A DNA stretch of 64,000 nt from JABDFW01 sp035550215 (GCA_035550215.1 DASZPM010000013.1:62001-126000); one strand, 5' to 3'; shown: positions 1-8,532, counted from the first letter of the stretch. Numbers and translations: made by a program. The notes: generated from the letters alone by a model not told the origin.

Positions 1-676
1 TGTTTGCACTACAGTGCATACTCAGCACCTCTTTATTGTGCGGCAGCAAAAAGTTCAGCACGGTAAATATCCCTTTTTTTATCTCTCCAGTATAAGCTGT
101 CCCGCCAATTAAAATAGTTCGATGGGTAAATGAAATAACTGCAAACTGTGATGAACGTGTTCCATCAACACGAGGGTCAGCTGAAAAACCAGGGGCATGA
201 ATAATTGACCATGAAGGATTAAAATCAATTAGTTCTTCTTCCGCAGGCCTGAGAAACATGTTGAAGCAAAAAAGATTGCTCCAGGCAGTTTCGTTAATTA
301 CCCGGATGTTTAGGCGGTAAGCTGGGTCAGCGCAGGCATAACAGTCTCTCATCCACAATTCATTCTTTGTTTCCAGGTAGGCCAGCATTTTCTGCTTTAG
401 CTGGTGAAAATAAGATTCTTCAACCGGTATATTAAACTTGCCCCAGTTAATGTTATCTTCTGTTATTGCGTCCCGCACAATGAATTTATCCTGTGGGCAC
501 CTGCCGGTAAATTTACCGGTATTTATACACAATGCGCCGGTATCGTTTAGTATCCCCTCTTCTTTTTCAAGTACCTGGAAAATTAGTTGTTGCGGGGTAA
601 GTTGGTAATGAATGGCGGCTTTAGAAACGAAACCCGGTATCAGCGGTACCGGGGCAGTCCTCACGGTTGACATCAT
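1..676 (-). CDS. pckA: Phosphoenolpyruvate carboxykinase (ATP), N-terminal part, cut by the window edge
   Basis: The reverse strand from 676 encodes about 225 residues and stays open to the window edge. It contains TGKFTGRCPQDKFIV, a hallmark of ATP-dependent PEP carboxykinase, and further on the AYRLNIRVINETAW region typical of the family. The enzyme decarboxylates and phosphorylates oxaloacetate to PEP in the cytosol, the first committed step of gluconeogenesis. The ATP- and metal-binding motifs lie in the missing C-terminal part. Two adjacent ATG codons (676 and 673) can serve as the start; I cannot choose between them. A -33/-7 type promoter lies just upstream (702-729), so the gene probably has its own short leader. 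The upstream neighbour (SDR gene at 909) is divergent. Confidence 0.93.
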   Translation of the reverse strand, partial: MMSTVRTAPVPLIPGFVSKAAIHYQLTPQQLIFQVLEKEEGILNDTGALCINTGKFTGRCPQDKFIVRDAITEDNINWGKFNIPVEESYFHQLKQKMLAYLETKNELWMRDCYACADPAYRLNIRVINETAWSNLFCFNMFLRPAEEELIDFNPSWSIIHAPGFSADPRVDGTRSSQFAVISFTHRTILIGGTAYTGEIKKGIFTVLNFLLPHNKEVLSMHCSAN

Positions 677-701
677 ATGAAACTATCGTTTGTTAGTTTG
701 C

Positions 702-729
702 CAAAAGTAAAAGGGTTTTACCATACAAA
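702..729 (-). promoter_or_regulatory. Putative Bacteroidota-type promoter for pckA
   Basis: On the reverse strand TACTTTTG (702-709) matches the -7 consensus TAnnTTTG exactly, and TTTG (726-729) lies 16 bases upstream as a -33 element. The spacing is a little short for the consensus. The leader to the ATG at 676 would be about 20 bases. Confidence 0.45.
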
Positions 730-908
730 AATCAGTCAAAGCAATATTTTTTTTAAAAATAATGCTATTTTAAAAGATGAATTTTAATAAAGACGCTTAA
801 AATGAACCATATATTAAATTATTTTCAACAATTGGCGGCTTAACAAAGAAGTACTTATTTAACCGGAAACTTACCGAAATTTGCATATTAAATTATTAAC
901 ACAGGTAT

Positions 909-1619
909 ATGGCAGCAACAAACGGGGATGAAAAACTGGTTATTGTTACAGGCGCTAATGGTAATTTAGGTGTAGCTACAGTTAAAAAGTTTTTAGAGGA
1001 GGGGTACAAGGTTATTGCGGTTGACGGCCATAACAATCATCTTGGCTTTGCGGCCGGTGACCCTGGTTTCGAGTTTCACTCTCTGAACTTAAGCGATGAG
1101 CACGAAACAAATGAGTTTGTGCAGATGCTATTGCAAAAGCATAACACCATTAGTGCCGCGTTATTACTGGTTGGTGGTTTTGCTATGGGCAAAATTGAGG
1201 ATACTTCCGGCACTGACCTGGCGAAAATGTATTCACTTAATTTTGAAACCGCCTATTTTGTAGCGAGGCCTGTTTTAAAACACATGAAACAAACCGGCTA
1301 CGGCAGGATTGTTTTTATAGGCACCCGGCCTGCTATGGAGGCGCCACAGGGAAAAAGCATGATTGCCTACTCGCTCACAAAATCGCTTTTGTTTAAACTG
1401 GCTGAATTTATAAACGCTGAAACCAGGGGCACCAATGTAGTTGCCTCTGTAGTGGTCCCCAGCACAATAGACACAGCCATTAACCGCCAAAGCATGCCGG
1501 ATGCAGACCCTGGTACCTGGGTGAAACCCGAACAACTTGCAGATGTGATGGCGTTTATATGCAGCGAAAAAGGGTTACCAATACGGGAAGCGGTTTATAA
1601 AGTGTATAATAACGCATAA
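909..1619 (+). CDS. SDR family NAD(P)-dependent oxidoreductase
   Basis: A 236-residue short-chain dehydrogenase. The Rossmann glycine motif TGANGNLG is at residues 14-21, a VGG segment occupies the NAG-like position near residue 88, and the catalytic pair Tyr154/Lys158 sits in YSLTK. The length is normal for a classical SDR. The usual catalytic Ser about 13 residues before Tyr is not obvious (the segment reads IGTRPAMEAP), so activity on a typical alcohol or ketone is likely but unproven. The substrate cannot be read from the sequence. The start at 909 leaves a short polar tail before the first beta strand. A small membrane protein follows after 9 bases and is probably co-transcribed. Confidence 0.85.
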   Translation: MAATNGDEKLVIVTGANGNLGVATVKKFLEEGYKVIAVDGHNNHLGFAAGDPGFEFHSLNLSDEHETNEFVQMLLQKHNTISAALLLVGGFAMGKIEDTSGTDLAKMYSLNFETAYFVARPVLKHMKQTGYGRIVFIGTRPAMEAPQGKSMIAYSLTKSLLFKLAEFINAETRGTNVVASVVVPSTIDTAINRQSMPDADPGTWVKPEQLADVMAFICSEKGLPIREAVYKVYNNA

Positions 1620-1628
1620 ATTGCAGGT

Positions 1629-1820
1629 ATGAAATTGTTCAGGAAAAACATATTGCTTTTTACGGGGATAATGGTGGGCGCAATTGGCGGTTTTTTTTAC
1701 TGGAAATTTGTCGGCTGCAATCACGGTTGCCCCATACAATCAAATCCTTACAGGATGACAGCTTACGGGGCTGTAATGGGTGGGTTAATTTTCAGCATGT
1801 TCCATTCATCAAAAGGGTAG
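1629..1820 (+). CDS. DUF6132-type small membrane protein
   Basis: A 63-residue protein with two hydrophobic segments (about 7-25 and 45-58) joined by a loop carrying CNHGCPIQSNP. The Cys-x3-Cys-Pro-Ile-x-SNP signature is what I associate with DUF6132, a small two-pass membrane family common in Bacteroidota and often found near rhodanese or thioredoxin genes. Function is unknown. The two cysteines could take part in redox chemistry or metal binding, which is inference. It lies 9 bases after the SDR gene. Confidence 0.7.
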   Translation: MKLFRKNILLFTGIMVGAIGGFFYWKFVGCNHGCPIQSNPYRMTAYGAVMGGLIFSMFHSSKG

Positions 1821-1829
1821 CCCGCAATA

Positions 1830-2459
1830 TTATTTAGCTCCCTTTTTTGACTGTTGTGCATTTACGCTAATTCGGGGAACAGGGTAAGCCATAAGCTGCT
1901 GAATGATTTTTTCCCTCAACGCAGGCAATGTACCCATAAAATCAGCCGTGCTGTTGCCATAACTTCTTGTGCTTACTCCCAATAGTATTACACCCTTGTG
2001 GCCGTTTTGGTCTGTATAAGGTTTATACAGGTAGGCGTTCCACTCAACAAATTTTATTAGCGGTGCGCCTTCGCTTTCTGCAAAATCAAGTACGTATTCT
2101 GTTGAGTCCGGGCTTTGTATTAAATTATACTGTACAACGGCGTCAAATTTTTTCCGGCTCTCTAACCCTCTTATTTCCTGGTAAACAAGGTCTTTTGGTT
2201 TAAGCGAATCATCAAACAATAAATCAACCAATACCAGCCTGTTAAAATGCTCCAGTGAATCCCCCTTTGCAAGGTACTCCTGTTTATAATAATCAGGCAG
2301 CGGGTGGCTGCTCCAAATCAAATGGTAGTCTGTGCTGTCAAACGTAACCGGGCCGGGTACATGCAGGTAATCTTTTACTGTATCCTGTGCAGATGCTTTG
2401 CAAAACAGGACAAAAAAAATCAACACTGCAAATAATTTTGTACTATGCTTTTTTGTCAT
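1830..2459 (-). CDS. Secreted protein of unknown function
   Basis: A 209-residue protein with an N-terminal signal peptide (KK, then a hydrophobic core LFAVLIFFVLF, likely cleavage near CKASA-QD around residue 25). The mature part is a mixed alpha/beta sequence with many Asp/Ser/Thr residues and no motif I recognise. Some phrases (FDAVVQYNLIQSPDSTEYVLDF) suggest a beta-rich periplasmic or outer-surface fold. It converges with the DUF6132 gene, 9 bases apart end to end. It has its own good promoter match (2477-2506). Confidence 0.7.
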   Translation of the reverse strand: MTKKHSTKLFAVLIFFVLFCKASAQDTVKDYLHVPGPVTFDSTDYHLIWSSHPLPDYYKQEYLAKGDSLEHFNRLVLVDLLFDDSLKPKDLVYQEIRGLESRKKFDAVVQYNLIQSPDSTEYVLDFAESEGAPLIKFVEWNAYLYKPYTDQNGHKGVILLGVSTRSYGNSTADFMGTLPALREKIIQQLMAYPVPRISVNAQQSKKGAK

Positions 2460-2476
2460 AAAGGCTGCTAATGCGG

Positions 2477-2506
2477 CAAAAATATCATGCGCCGGTAATA
2501 ATCAAA
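2477..2506 (-). promoter_or_regulatory. Putative promoter for the secreted protein at 1830-2459
   Basis: On the reverse strand TATTTTTG (2477-2484) matches the TAnnTTTG -7 box and TTTG (2503-2506) lies 18 bases upstream as the -33 element. Both position and spacing fit the main Bacteroidota sigma factor. Confidence 0.55.
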
Positions 2507-2613
2507 AGTTAATACTGGCATTTATAGTTTTACTTGTTATGTTAAAAGTTTAATCCGTAACTTTCTTCTCCGGCATGTTTGTTGAATAATTAACTGTAAT
2601 AACCCGCATTATT

Positions 2614-2811
2614 ATGAATAAAAGAGATTCCGGTATAATTTACGGCATATTGGGAATTTATACCGTACTTATAAGCTGGTATTACAACCACTCTATTATT
2701 TTGGCCATTGTACATTACCTTATCTGGCCGGTGTACCTTATTTACGAAATACTAATTGGCCATTTAGCCAATGGTATGTGGAAGACAATTCCGCAATCAT
2801 ATTTCAATTGA
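2614..2811 (+). CDS. Small membrane protein, unknown
   Basis: A 65-residue ORF. It is strongly hydrophobic, with two likely membrane segments (about 7-23 and 27-48) and no charged clusters. No family is recognised. It lies alone between a divergent secreted-protein gene and the YtxH-like gene. The composition matches flanking genes, which supports a real small gene rather than a chance ORF, but the support is modest. Confidence 0.5.
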   Translation: MNKRDSGIIYGILGIYTVLISWYYNHSIILAIVHYLIWPVYLIYEILIGHLANGMWKTIPQSYFN

Positions 2812-2879
2812 ATGTATTTTAACAGGCATATGCAAAACTTTGGTATGGCAATTGCATTGTTTACAGTAAAATAACTTAT

Positions 2880-3116
2880 ATGAAAAAATTAACCACCGTT
2901 TTAATTATTGGTGCCGCAGCAGGCGCAGCAGTATGGTTTTTTAATACAAAAAAAGGTAAAGAAGTACTGGGCAGCCTGAAAGACACATCAAATGACCTGG
3001 CGGGTAAACTGAAATCAGGCCTGGATTCTGTAAAGAAAACAACTGCAGGGGTTGTTGGAAAAGGCAAACACTATGTAAATAGCATGAACAATAAAGTACA
3101 GGAATCAGCCAACTAA
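2880..3116 (+). CDS. YtxH-like small membrane-anchored protein
   Basis: A 78-residue protein with one N-terminal membrane helix (LTTVLIIGAAAGAAVWFF), followed at once by KKGKE and a charged amphipathic helix rich in Lys, Asp and Ser (SLKDTSNDLAGKLKSGLDS). This is the YtxH/YtxC-type layout: a glycine/alanine-rich anchor followed by a cytoplasmic coiled region. Such proteins are often stress-induced, but their molecular function is unknown. A strong terminator follows 25 bases downstream, so this is probably a single-gene transcript. Confidence 0.7.
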   Translation: MKKLTTVLIIGAAAGAAVWFFNTKKGKEVLGSLKDTSNDLAGKLKSGLDSVKKTTAGVVGKGKHYVNSMNNKVQESAN

Positions 3117-3141
3117 CTTAAAAAGCAGTTTACAAGTTATT

Positions 3142-3179
3142 TGCCCTTTTGTGTAAGCAAAAGGGCATTTTTATTTTTT
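3142..3179 (+). terminator. Intrinsic terminator after the YtxH-like gene
   Basis: A perfect 10-bp stem, TGCCCTTTTG (3142-3151) with CAAAAGGGCA (3158-3167), has a 6-base loop and is followed by a T-rich tract to 3179. Confidence 0.85.
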
Positions 3180-3260
3180 GTGGAAACTCCTTTGGCGAAA
3201 CAACGGGATTTTATTTTAAGCTGTTAAAATAATTTGTAGTTTAGTTTCAATGTTTCGCCG

Positions 3261-3827
3261 ATGAAGTTCAAACTTTTGGTATTACTACTGCTCTCAACCA
3301 TCACCCTTTTTGGTAAGCCCGCCAAAGTGATAAGAGTTATTGACGGCGATACTTTTGTAATTGAAACAGGCGAACATGTAAGAGTACTCGGTATCAATGC
3401 GCCGGAGATGAAAACTTTTTACGGCGAGCCCGCGAAAGAACACCTACTTGCGCTGATTGACGGCAAGACCGTTGACCTGGAACCAGACCATATTTCAAAA
3501 AACAAGGATGTTTATGGCAGGCTGTTGCGGTATGTTTATCTTGATGGTATTGATATTGATAAAAAAATGGTAAGTGACGGTTATGCCATTGCATTTCTGA
3601 AATATCCTTTTGACAAGGAAGAAGAATACCGCAAAGAAGAGATTTTGGCCAAAGCAGCCAGCCTCGGCATTTGGAAAAACGATAAAGAAGCCGCGCCCGC
3701 GGGGAGCAGGGCAAACGACAATACCGGCAAAATGCAACAGCCTGTTTTCACCACTACATTAATAGCAGCGCTCGTAATTGTAATATTTATTTTAATAATG
3801 GTAATATTTAACAGGCGTAAAAAATAG
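3261..3827 (+). CDS. Thermonuclease-family (SNase-like) nuclease with a C-terminal membrane anchor
   Basis: A 188-residue protein. An N-terminal hydrophobic signal (4-17) is followed by a staphylococcal-nuclease domain (about 20-140) with VIDGDTF (26-32), RVLGINAPE (41-49) and YGRLLR (85-90). These supply the expected metal Asp, catalytic Arg41, Glu49 and Arg87 equivalents, so it should be a Ca2+-dependent phosphodiesterase. After a low-complexity linker there is a second hydrophobic helix (165-183) ending in NRRKK. The catalytic domain is therefore probably held at the cytoplasmic membrane facing the periplasm, an inference from the two hydrophobic segments. Secreted members of the family usually lack this C-terminal anchor. 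Confidence 0.87.
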   Translation: MKFKLLVLLLLSTITLFGKPAKVIRVIDGDTFVIETGEHVRVLGINAPEMKTFYGEPAKEHLLALIDGKTVDLEPDHISKNKDVYGRLLRYVYLDGIDIDKKMVSDGYAIAFLKYPFDKEEEYRKEEILAKAASLGIWKNDKEAAPAGSRANDNTGKMQQPVFTTTLIAALVIVIFILIMVIFNRRKK

Positions 3828-3956
3828 TTTTCAGCCATTATATCGTATGTAATTCAAGGCGTTTGGCAAACATTACGGGCATTAGCCGGAAAATGGCCTC
3901 TAAAATTGATGATATTTTTAAAATAAGTAGTTTTACAATACAGTCATTTAGCTGCT

Positions 3957-4502
3957 ATGCCTGAAAAATTAGCCATCGCCCCTGAGCAGTTAGTTACCCT
4001 GTTGCAAGCAAAGAACAAGGAGGCTTTTTCTGTGCTTTACGATAGTTATTCTGAAGCCTTGTACGGTATTATTTGCAAAATGGTTAACAACAATGCGGTT
4101 GCTGAAGACTTGTTACAAGACGTGTTTGTTAAGATTTGGAAGAAAATAGATACTTACAACAGCGCTAAAGGTACCCTGTTTACGTGGATGATAAATATTA
4201 CAAGGCATATTTGCATTGATTACCTGCGCAGCAAACAGTACCGCCAGGAAATGAAAATTGTAACAAACACCTTTGAGCGGCAGGATACAGGCGTGGCCAG
4301 CGAGGCAAATTATGATATTATAAAAGTGGATTTGCATAATATAACCCTTAAGCTGGAGATTAAACACAGGCAGGTAATTGAAATGGTATATTTAAGGGGG
4401 TACACGCACGAAGAAGTTGCCAGTATTTTAAACATACCTGTGGGCACGGTAAAAACGCGCAGCCGGGCAGGTTTAAAACAACTGCGCAATTTGTACAATT
4501 AA
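3957..4502 (+). CDS. RNA polymerase ECF-type sigma factor
   Basis: 181 residues, typical for an ECF (group 4) sigma factor. Region 2 is at about 23-95, with AEDLLQDVFVKIW and the following Trp/Tyr-rich -10 recognition helix. Region 4 is at about 128-178, with the helix-turn-helix YTHEEVASILNIPVGTVKTR. It would direct RNA polymerase to a small stress regulon. The gene immediately downstream (10-base gap with AAAAGGAG) encodes a cupin-containing anti-sigma factor, so the pair forms one regulatory module. The target promoters cannot be deduced, although such factors usually control their own operon. Confidence 0.92.
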   Translation: MPEKLAIAPEQLVTLLQAKNKEAFSVLYDSYSEALYGIICKMVNNNAVAEDLLQDVFVKIWKKIDTYNSAKGTLFTWMINITRHICIDYLRSKQYRQEMKIVTNTFERQDTGVASEANYDIIKVDLHNITLKLEIKHRQVIEMVYLRGYTHEEVASILNIPVGTVKTRSRAGLKQLRNLYN

Positions 4503-4512
4503 AAGGAGATAA

Positions 4513-5112
4513 ATGAACGTGAAGGAATATATAAAGAGTGGAATAATTGAAGATTATTGCCTCGGGCTGCTTAGCCCCGAAGAGATGCAGGCTGTTGCGC
4601 TAAATGCACGGGAATACCAAGAGGTAAGGCATGAAATTGAAACCTATGAGCATGTACTAGTACAATATGCAGCGGGCCTTGCGGAAGGCAACCCAAAAGA
4701 AAGGAAAAAAGATATCCTTGATCTGCTGGATAACCTTGCAGATGAAGAAAATATATCGGCGGAAAACCTGCCTATAATAAATAAATACAGTGATGCCGGT
4801 ACCTGGTTGCGCTTTGTAAAGCCATTGTTACCGGAGAAGTTACCAGTGCCTTTTATTATACACTACCTGCCGGCAAAAAACGGCGTGGAGCAATTTATTT
4901 TCTGGACGCACCACGATCTTCCGCATGAAACCCATGACGACGAGCAGGAAACGATATTATTGCTTGAAGGCCATTGCCGTTGCTTTGTTGATGATGAAGT
5001 TATAGAATTGCAACCTGGTGATTTTTTAAGCATACCACTGCATAAGCAACATAATGTTGAAATACTTCACGGCCCTGTAATGGCTGTTATACAACGGGTA
5101 AAAGTGGCTTAG
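4513..5112 (+). CDS. Anti-sigma factor with C-terminal cupin domain (ChrR-like)
   Basis: 199 residues in two parts. The N-terminal helical segment (1-75, with IIEDYCLGLLSPEE) resembles the sigma-binding domain of Bacteroidota anti-sigma factors; it has Cys16 but no full HxxxCxxC zinc motif. The C-terminal part (about 105-195) is a cupin with likely metal ligands His138, His141, Glu146 and His180 (PHETHDDEQE and PGDFLSIPLHKQHN). ChrR, the singlet-oxygen anti-sigma factor, has the same order of a sigma-binding domain followed by a cupin. There is no membrane segment, so it acts in the cytosol, probably releasing the adjacent sigma factor when its metal or ligand state changes. The signal is unknown. 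An AGGAG Shine-Dalgarno site precedes the start. Confidence 0.82.
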   Translation: MNVKEYIKSGIIEDYCLGLLSPEEMQAVALNAREYQEVRHEIETYEHVLVQYAAGLAEGNPKERKKDILDLLDNLADEENISAENLPIINKYSDAGTWLRFVKPLLPEKLPVPFIIHYLPAKNGVEQFIFWTHHDLPHETHDDEQETILLLEGHCRCFVDDEVIELQPGDFLSIPLHKQHNVEILHGPVMAVIQRVKVA

Positions 5113-5273
5113 CGGGTGATAAAATGCAGGCTCTTTTCTTTTAATAACGATTGCCGCCATAAGCAAACCAGTTGAGCGGATTGCGACACAACCAGGCCGC
5201 TATGAAAATATTTAGCTAGTATCATATATTACCTTAAGATAATAATCGCTAATTTTTGCCTCAATACATCCAC

Positions 5274-7022
5274 ATGAAAAAGCTGATGCTTGCTGTTTGC
5301 CTGCTGCAAACAATTATTTTACCCGCGCAGAGGCCTGCGGTACAATATCCTGTTGACTCCGCCTCAGTGGTGCATCCCGGTGTTCCTAAAGGGGAAATTT
5401 TGACTTTTACATTTAATAAATCGAAGATATTTCCCGGTACCACACGCGAGGTAAGGGTGTATGTGCCTGCAGAATATAACCCCTCCACCCCTGCCTGCGT
5501 ATATGTAAACCAGGATGGCCTGCAGTGGCATGCCAATATTGTTTTTGATAACCTTATTTATACCAAAGAGATGCCCGTAACTATTGGTGTGTTTGTTACA
5601 CCAGGGGTGGTGAAGGCATCAAATGCCGGCGCATTGGACCGTTATAACCGCAGCTACGAATATGACGGCCTTGGCGACAATTACGCACGTTTTATTTTGG
5701 AGGAGATTTTGCCGGAGGTGGAAAAACACAAAACAAATGATGGCAGGGAAATACATTTGTCAAAGAGCGGTAATGACCGTGCCATCGGCGGCAGCAGCAG
5801 CGGTGCGATTTGCGCATTTAATGCCGCCTGGGAAAGGCCAGGTGAATTCAGTCGTGTATTTAGTTGTATTGGTACGTATGTTGGCCTGCGCGGCGCGGAC
5901 AGGTTTAAAGAATTTTTGCGCAGGTATGAACCCAAACCCATCCGCGTTTTTTTGCAGGACGGAAGTAATGACCTGAATATTTATGCCGGCGACTGGTGGA
6001 TGACCAATCAAACTATGGAGCGCGCCTTAACTTTTGCCGGGTACGAAGTAAACCATGTGTGGGGAGAAGAAGGCCACAACGGTAACCAGGGCACTGCGAT
6101 TTTTCCGGAGGCAATGCGCTGGCTTTGGAAAGGATGGCCGGAACCGGTAAAAAAAGGTGAGTCAAAAAACCAGTTTTTAAGTGACCTGCTGATACCCGGC
6201 GAGGACTGGGAACTTGTAGGTGAAAACTATAAATTTACCGAAGGCACGGCTGTTAATGCTAAAGGCGAAACTTTTTACCAGGATATACCACCCGGCAAAA
6301 CATATAAAGTTGATGTAAACGGTAAACTCACTATGCTGCCTATAGACGCAAAGGGTGCCAGTGGCACTGCTTTCGGGCCGGATGGTATGCGTTATGTGTG
6401 CGCAGGCAAAACAAAACAGGTGATACGGTATGATGTGAATGAAAATGAGACAGTAATAGCAGACAGTATTTCCGGCAACGATATTATTGTTGCCAATAAC
6501 GGCAATATCTACGTAACTGCGCCGGAAGGCTCACAAAACCCAAGTAAAATATATTTGATAAAACCAAACGGTGAAAAATCTGTGGTAGATGTGGGGCTTA
6601 AGTTTGCGAACGGCCTCGCCCTGACGCCAGACCAAACACAACTATACATTACAGAATCAGCCACCCACTGGGTGTGGATATATGACGTAATGCCCGACGG
6701 CACATTGGCCAACAAGCAAAAATATGGCTGGCTGGTGGTGCCGGATAATGAAGAAAACGCCTGGCCGGATGGTTTGCGCTGTGACACCGCAGGCCGTGTA
6801 TATGTTGCAACGCGTATAGGCATACAGGTGCTTGACCAGATGGGACGCGTAAATGCCATATTGCCTGTGCCGGGAAAACAGGCAAGCAATGTTTGTTTTG
6901 GCGGACCAAACTTTGACGAGTTGTACGTTACCTGTGTTGACAAAGTTTTCAGGAGGAAATTAAAAACCAAAGGTGTAAACCAGTTTGAAAGCCCGCTAAA
7001 GCCTATGCCGCCGCATTTGTAA
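5274..7022 (+). CDS. Secreted esterase-like / SMP-30-gluconolactonase fusion protein
   Basis: 582 residues from the ATG at 5274. An upstream TTG (5256) would place six extra residues before the signal peptide and is less likely. The signal peptide is MKKLMLAVCLLQTIILPAQ. The first half (about 35-290) is an enterochelin-esterase-like alpha/beta hydrolase, with the nucleophile motif GGSSSG and a late GHNGNQG histidine. The second half (about 300-575) is an SMP-30/gluconolactonase beta-propeller (GTAFGPDGMRYVC, DGLRCDTAGRVYVA). Together they suggest periplasmic hydrolysis of a sugar ester and/or lactone. The true substrate is unknown. A weak terminator follows, shared with the convergent acetyltransferase gene. 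Confidence 0.85.
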   Translation: MKKLMLAVCLLQTIILPAQRPAVQYPVDSASVVHPGVPKGEILTFTFNKSKIFPGTTREVRVYVPAEYNPSTPACVYVNQDGLQWHANIVFDNLIYTKEMPVTIGVFVTPGVVKASNAGALDRYNRSYEYDGLGDNYARFILEEILPEVEKHKTNDGREIHLSKSGNDRAIGGSSSGAICAFNAAWERPGEFSRVFSCIGTYVGLRGADRFKEFLRRYEPKPIRVFLQDGSNDLNIYAGDWWMTNQTMERALTFAGYEVNHVWGEEGHNGNQGTAIFPEAMRWLWKGWPEPVKKGESKNQFLSDLLIPGEDWELVGENYKFTEGTAVNAKGETFYQDIPPGKTYKVDVNGKLTMLPIDAKGASGTAFGPDGMRYVCAGKTKQVIRYDVNENETVIADSISGNDIIVANNGNIYVTAPEGSQNPSKIYLIKPNGEKSVVDVGLKFANGLALTPDQTQLYITESATHWVWIYDVMPDGTLANKQKYGWLVVPDNEENAWPDGLRCDTAGRVYVATRIGIQVLDQMGRVNAILPVPGKQASNVCFGGPNFDELYVTCVDKVFRRKLKTKGVNQFESPLKPMPPHL

Positions 7023-7023
7023 G

Positions 7024-7043
7024 AAGCTGTTTAGCGGCTTTTT
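7024..7043 (+). terminator. Weak intrinsic terminator after the esterase/SMP-30 gene
   Basis: AAGCTG (7024-7029) pairs with CGGCTT (7035-7040) through one G-T wobble, and a short run of T follows. It overlaps the 3' end of the convergent gene. Confidence 0.4.
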
Positions 7044-7783
7044 ACTTTGCCGGTTAACATATACCCGCAAATTTTAAAGCCGGCTTTTATTAAAGTAGAT
7101 TTTGAAGCAATGTTTGTTAAACCACATCTTGCGGCAGGTACACGGCCAGCAAGATAGCAGGCTTTCTTTAGTTCCTGTATTATAAAGCTACCGAATCCTT
7201 TGCGGCGGTAATCTTCTTTTACTTCCATATACAGGTCGGCATAGGGATGATTGTAATGTAATAAAAAGCCCCCGGTGGCAACAATTTCCCCGTTAAAGTC
7301 TAGTACATACTCTCCTTCCGGCTCACCCTTATGGGCAAATATTTTATCGTTTTCCGTTTTTAGCCTGAAGGTTACACCGGCGCATGTTAATTCAGTGGCA
7401 ATATTATCTTCAAACAATATTGCGCCGGTGTTTATATTCTCTGTGTAAGCATACAGCATTTGTGTCAGCAACACATCATTGCTTTGGCACTCTACGAAAC
7501 CCGCCTGTGAAATATGCAGCAGTTGTTCAAAAATCACTGGAGCCAATTTCCTAAATGGCGGCAGTATAAAAAATTCAAAAACAGTGTCACGTATATTCCT
7601 GTCATCAAGGCCGCATAACGAGCCATAACCGATGGTATTGCCATCAGCAGAAAAAAGGTACGAGTCTGCCCAGTTGCGGGGATGATAAGAATTATGTATA
7701 AACTGGAACTTACCCTCATGCAAAAATATTTCACGCATGGGCTTAATGGTTACAGCATCCGTTTTAACGAGGATAAGATTCAT
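7031..7783 (-). CDS. GNAT-family N-acetyltransferase
   Basis: 250 residues, long enough for two GNAT-like units. The C-terminal unit carries the acetyl-CoA pyrophosphate loop RRKGFGSFIIQELKK (about 190-204), preceded by the beta-4 strand ADLYMEVKEDY. The N-terminal half resembles a degenerate GNAT repeat (IGYGSLCGLDDRNIRDTVFEF), as in other duplicated GNAT proteins of Bacteroidota. It transfers an acetyl group from acetyl-CoA to an amine; the acceptor is unknown. It is cytosolic and monocistronic, with a perfect -7 box upstream at 7822-7829. Confidence 0.8.
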   Translation of the reverse strand: MNLILVKTDAVTIKPMREIFLHEGKFQFIHNSYHPRNWADSYLFSADGNTIGYGSLCGLDDRNIRDTVFEFFILPPFRKLAPVIFEQLLHISQAGFVECQSNDVLLTQMLYAYTENINTGAILFEDNIATELTCAGVTFRLKTENDKIFAHKGEPEGEYVLDFNGEIVATGGFLLHYNHPYADLYMEVKEDYRRKGFGSFIIQELKKACYLAGRVPAARCGLTNIASKSTLIKAGFKICGYMLTGKVKSR

Positions 7784-7821
7784 GAAGGGTATATCTTATT
7801 CACTAATAAAATTGTATGTAT

Positions 7822-7829
7822 CAAATATA
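7822..7829 (-). promoter_or_regulatory. Putative -7 promoter box for the GNAT gene
   Basis: On the reverse strand TATATTTG matches TAnnTTTG exactly, about 39 bases before the ATG at 7783. No convincing TTG-type -33 element is seen at the expected distance. Confidence 0.35.
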
Positions 7830-7893
7830 GTTAAATGTGAGAGCAGTTTATGAAATAATCGGTAGCTTCATCGCCTGAAATAAAAATCGTCAC

Positions 7894-8532
7894 ATGAAAA
7901 AAATCATTTCATTCAGCGCAGTTATCGCGGCCTTATTTGCATGCACCTCGTTTACGTATGCAAAAAAAAGTGGCTGGATTTCATTATTTGACGGCAAAAG
8001 TTTAGACGGCTGGAAAGTTGGTGACAACGCGGCTACTTTTAGGGTAGACAGCGGCATGATAATAGTGAACGGCAATACCGCGCACCTGTTTTATGACGGC
8101 CCGGTTGAAAACCATAACTTTAAAAATTTTGAATTTAAAGCTGATGTAATGACAAAACCCGGCAGCAATTCAGGTATTTATATACATACACAGTTTCAGC
8201 AGGGCGGCTGGCCTGAAAAGGGTTATGAGATACAGGTGAACAACAGCCATACCGACTGGAAAAGAACGGGCAGCCTGTATAATATTGTTGACATAAAAGA
8301 GCAATACATACCCGATAATGTTTGGTTTACCGAATATATTAAAGTACAGGGCAAACGAATTATTGTAAAGCTTAACAACATGGTGGTGGTTGATTATACT
8401 GAACCCGCCAACCCACTACGCTCAAAAGATGAAGCAGGCAGGGTGCTTTCAAGCGGAACCTTTGCGCTGCAGGGGCATGACCCGAAAAGCAAGGTGTATT
8501 TTAAAAATATAATGGTAAAACCGCTGCCGTAA
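7894..8532 (+). CDS. DUF1080 protein (3-keto-disaccharide hydrolase family)
   Basis: 212 residues with a signal peptide (1-23, ending FTYA). The mature protein is a single DUF1080 beta-jelly-roll: SLFDGKSLDGWK near its start, NFEFKADVMTKPGSNSGIYI in the middle and the closing strand GTFALQGHDPKSKVYFKNIMVKPL. Family members in Bacteroidota act on 3-keto-glycosides or bind carbohydrate. The domain length fits a stand-alone enzyme exported to the periplasm. A strong terminator lies 80 bases downstream. Confidence 0.88.
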   Translation: MKKIISFSAVIAALFACTSFTYAKKSGWISLFDGKSLDGWKVGDNAATFRVDSGMIIVNGNTAHLFYDGPVENHNFKNFEFKADVMTKPGSNSGIYIHTQFQQGGWPEKGYEIQVNNSHTDWKRTGSLYNIVDIKEQYIPDNVWFTEYIKVQGKRIIVKLNNMVVVDYTEPANPLRSKDEAGRVLSSGTFALQGHDPKSKVYFKNIMVKPLP

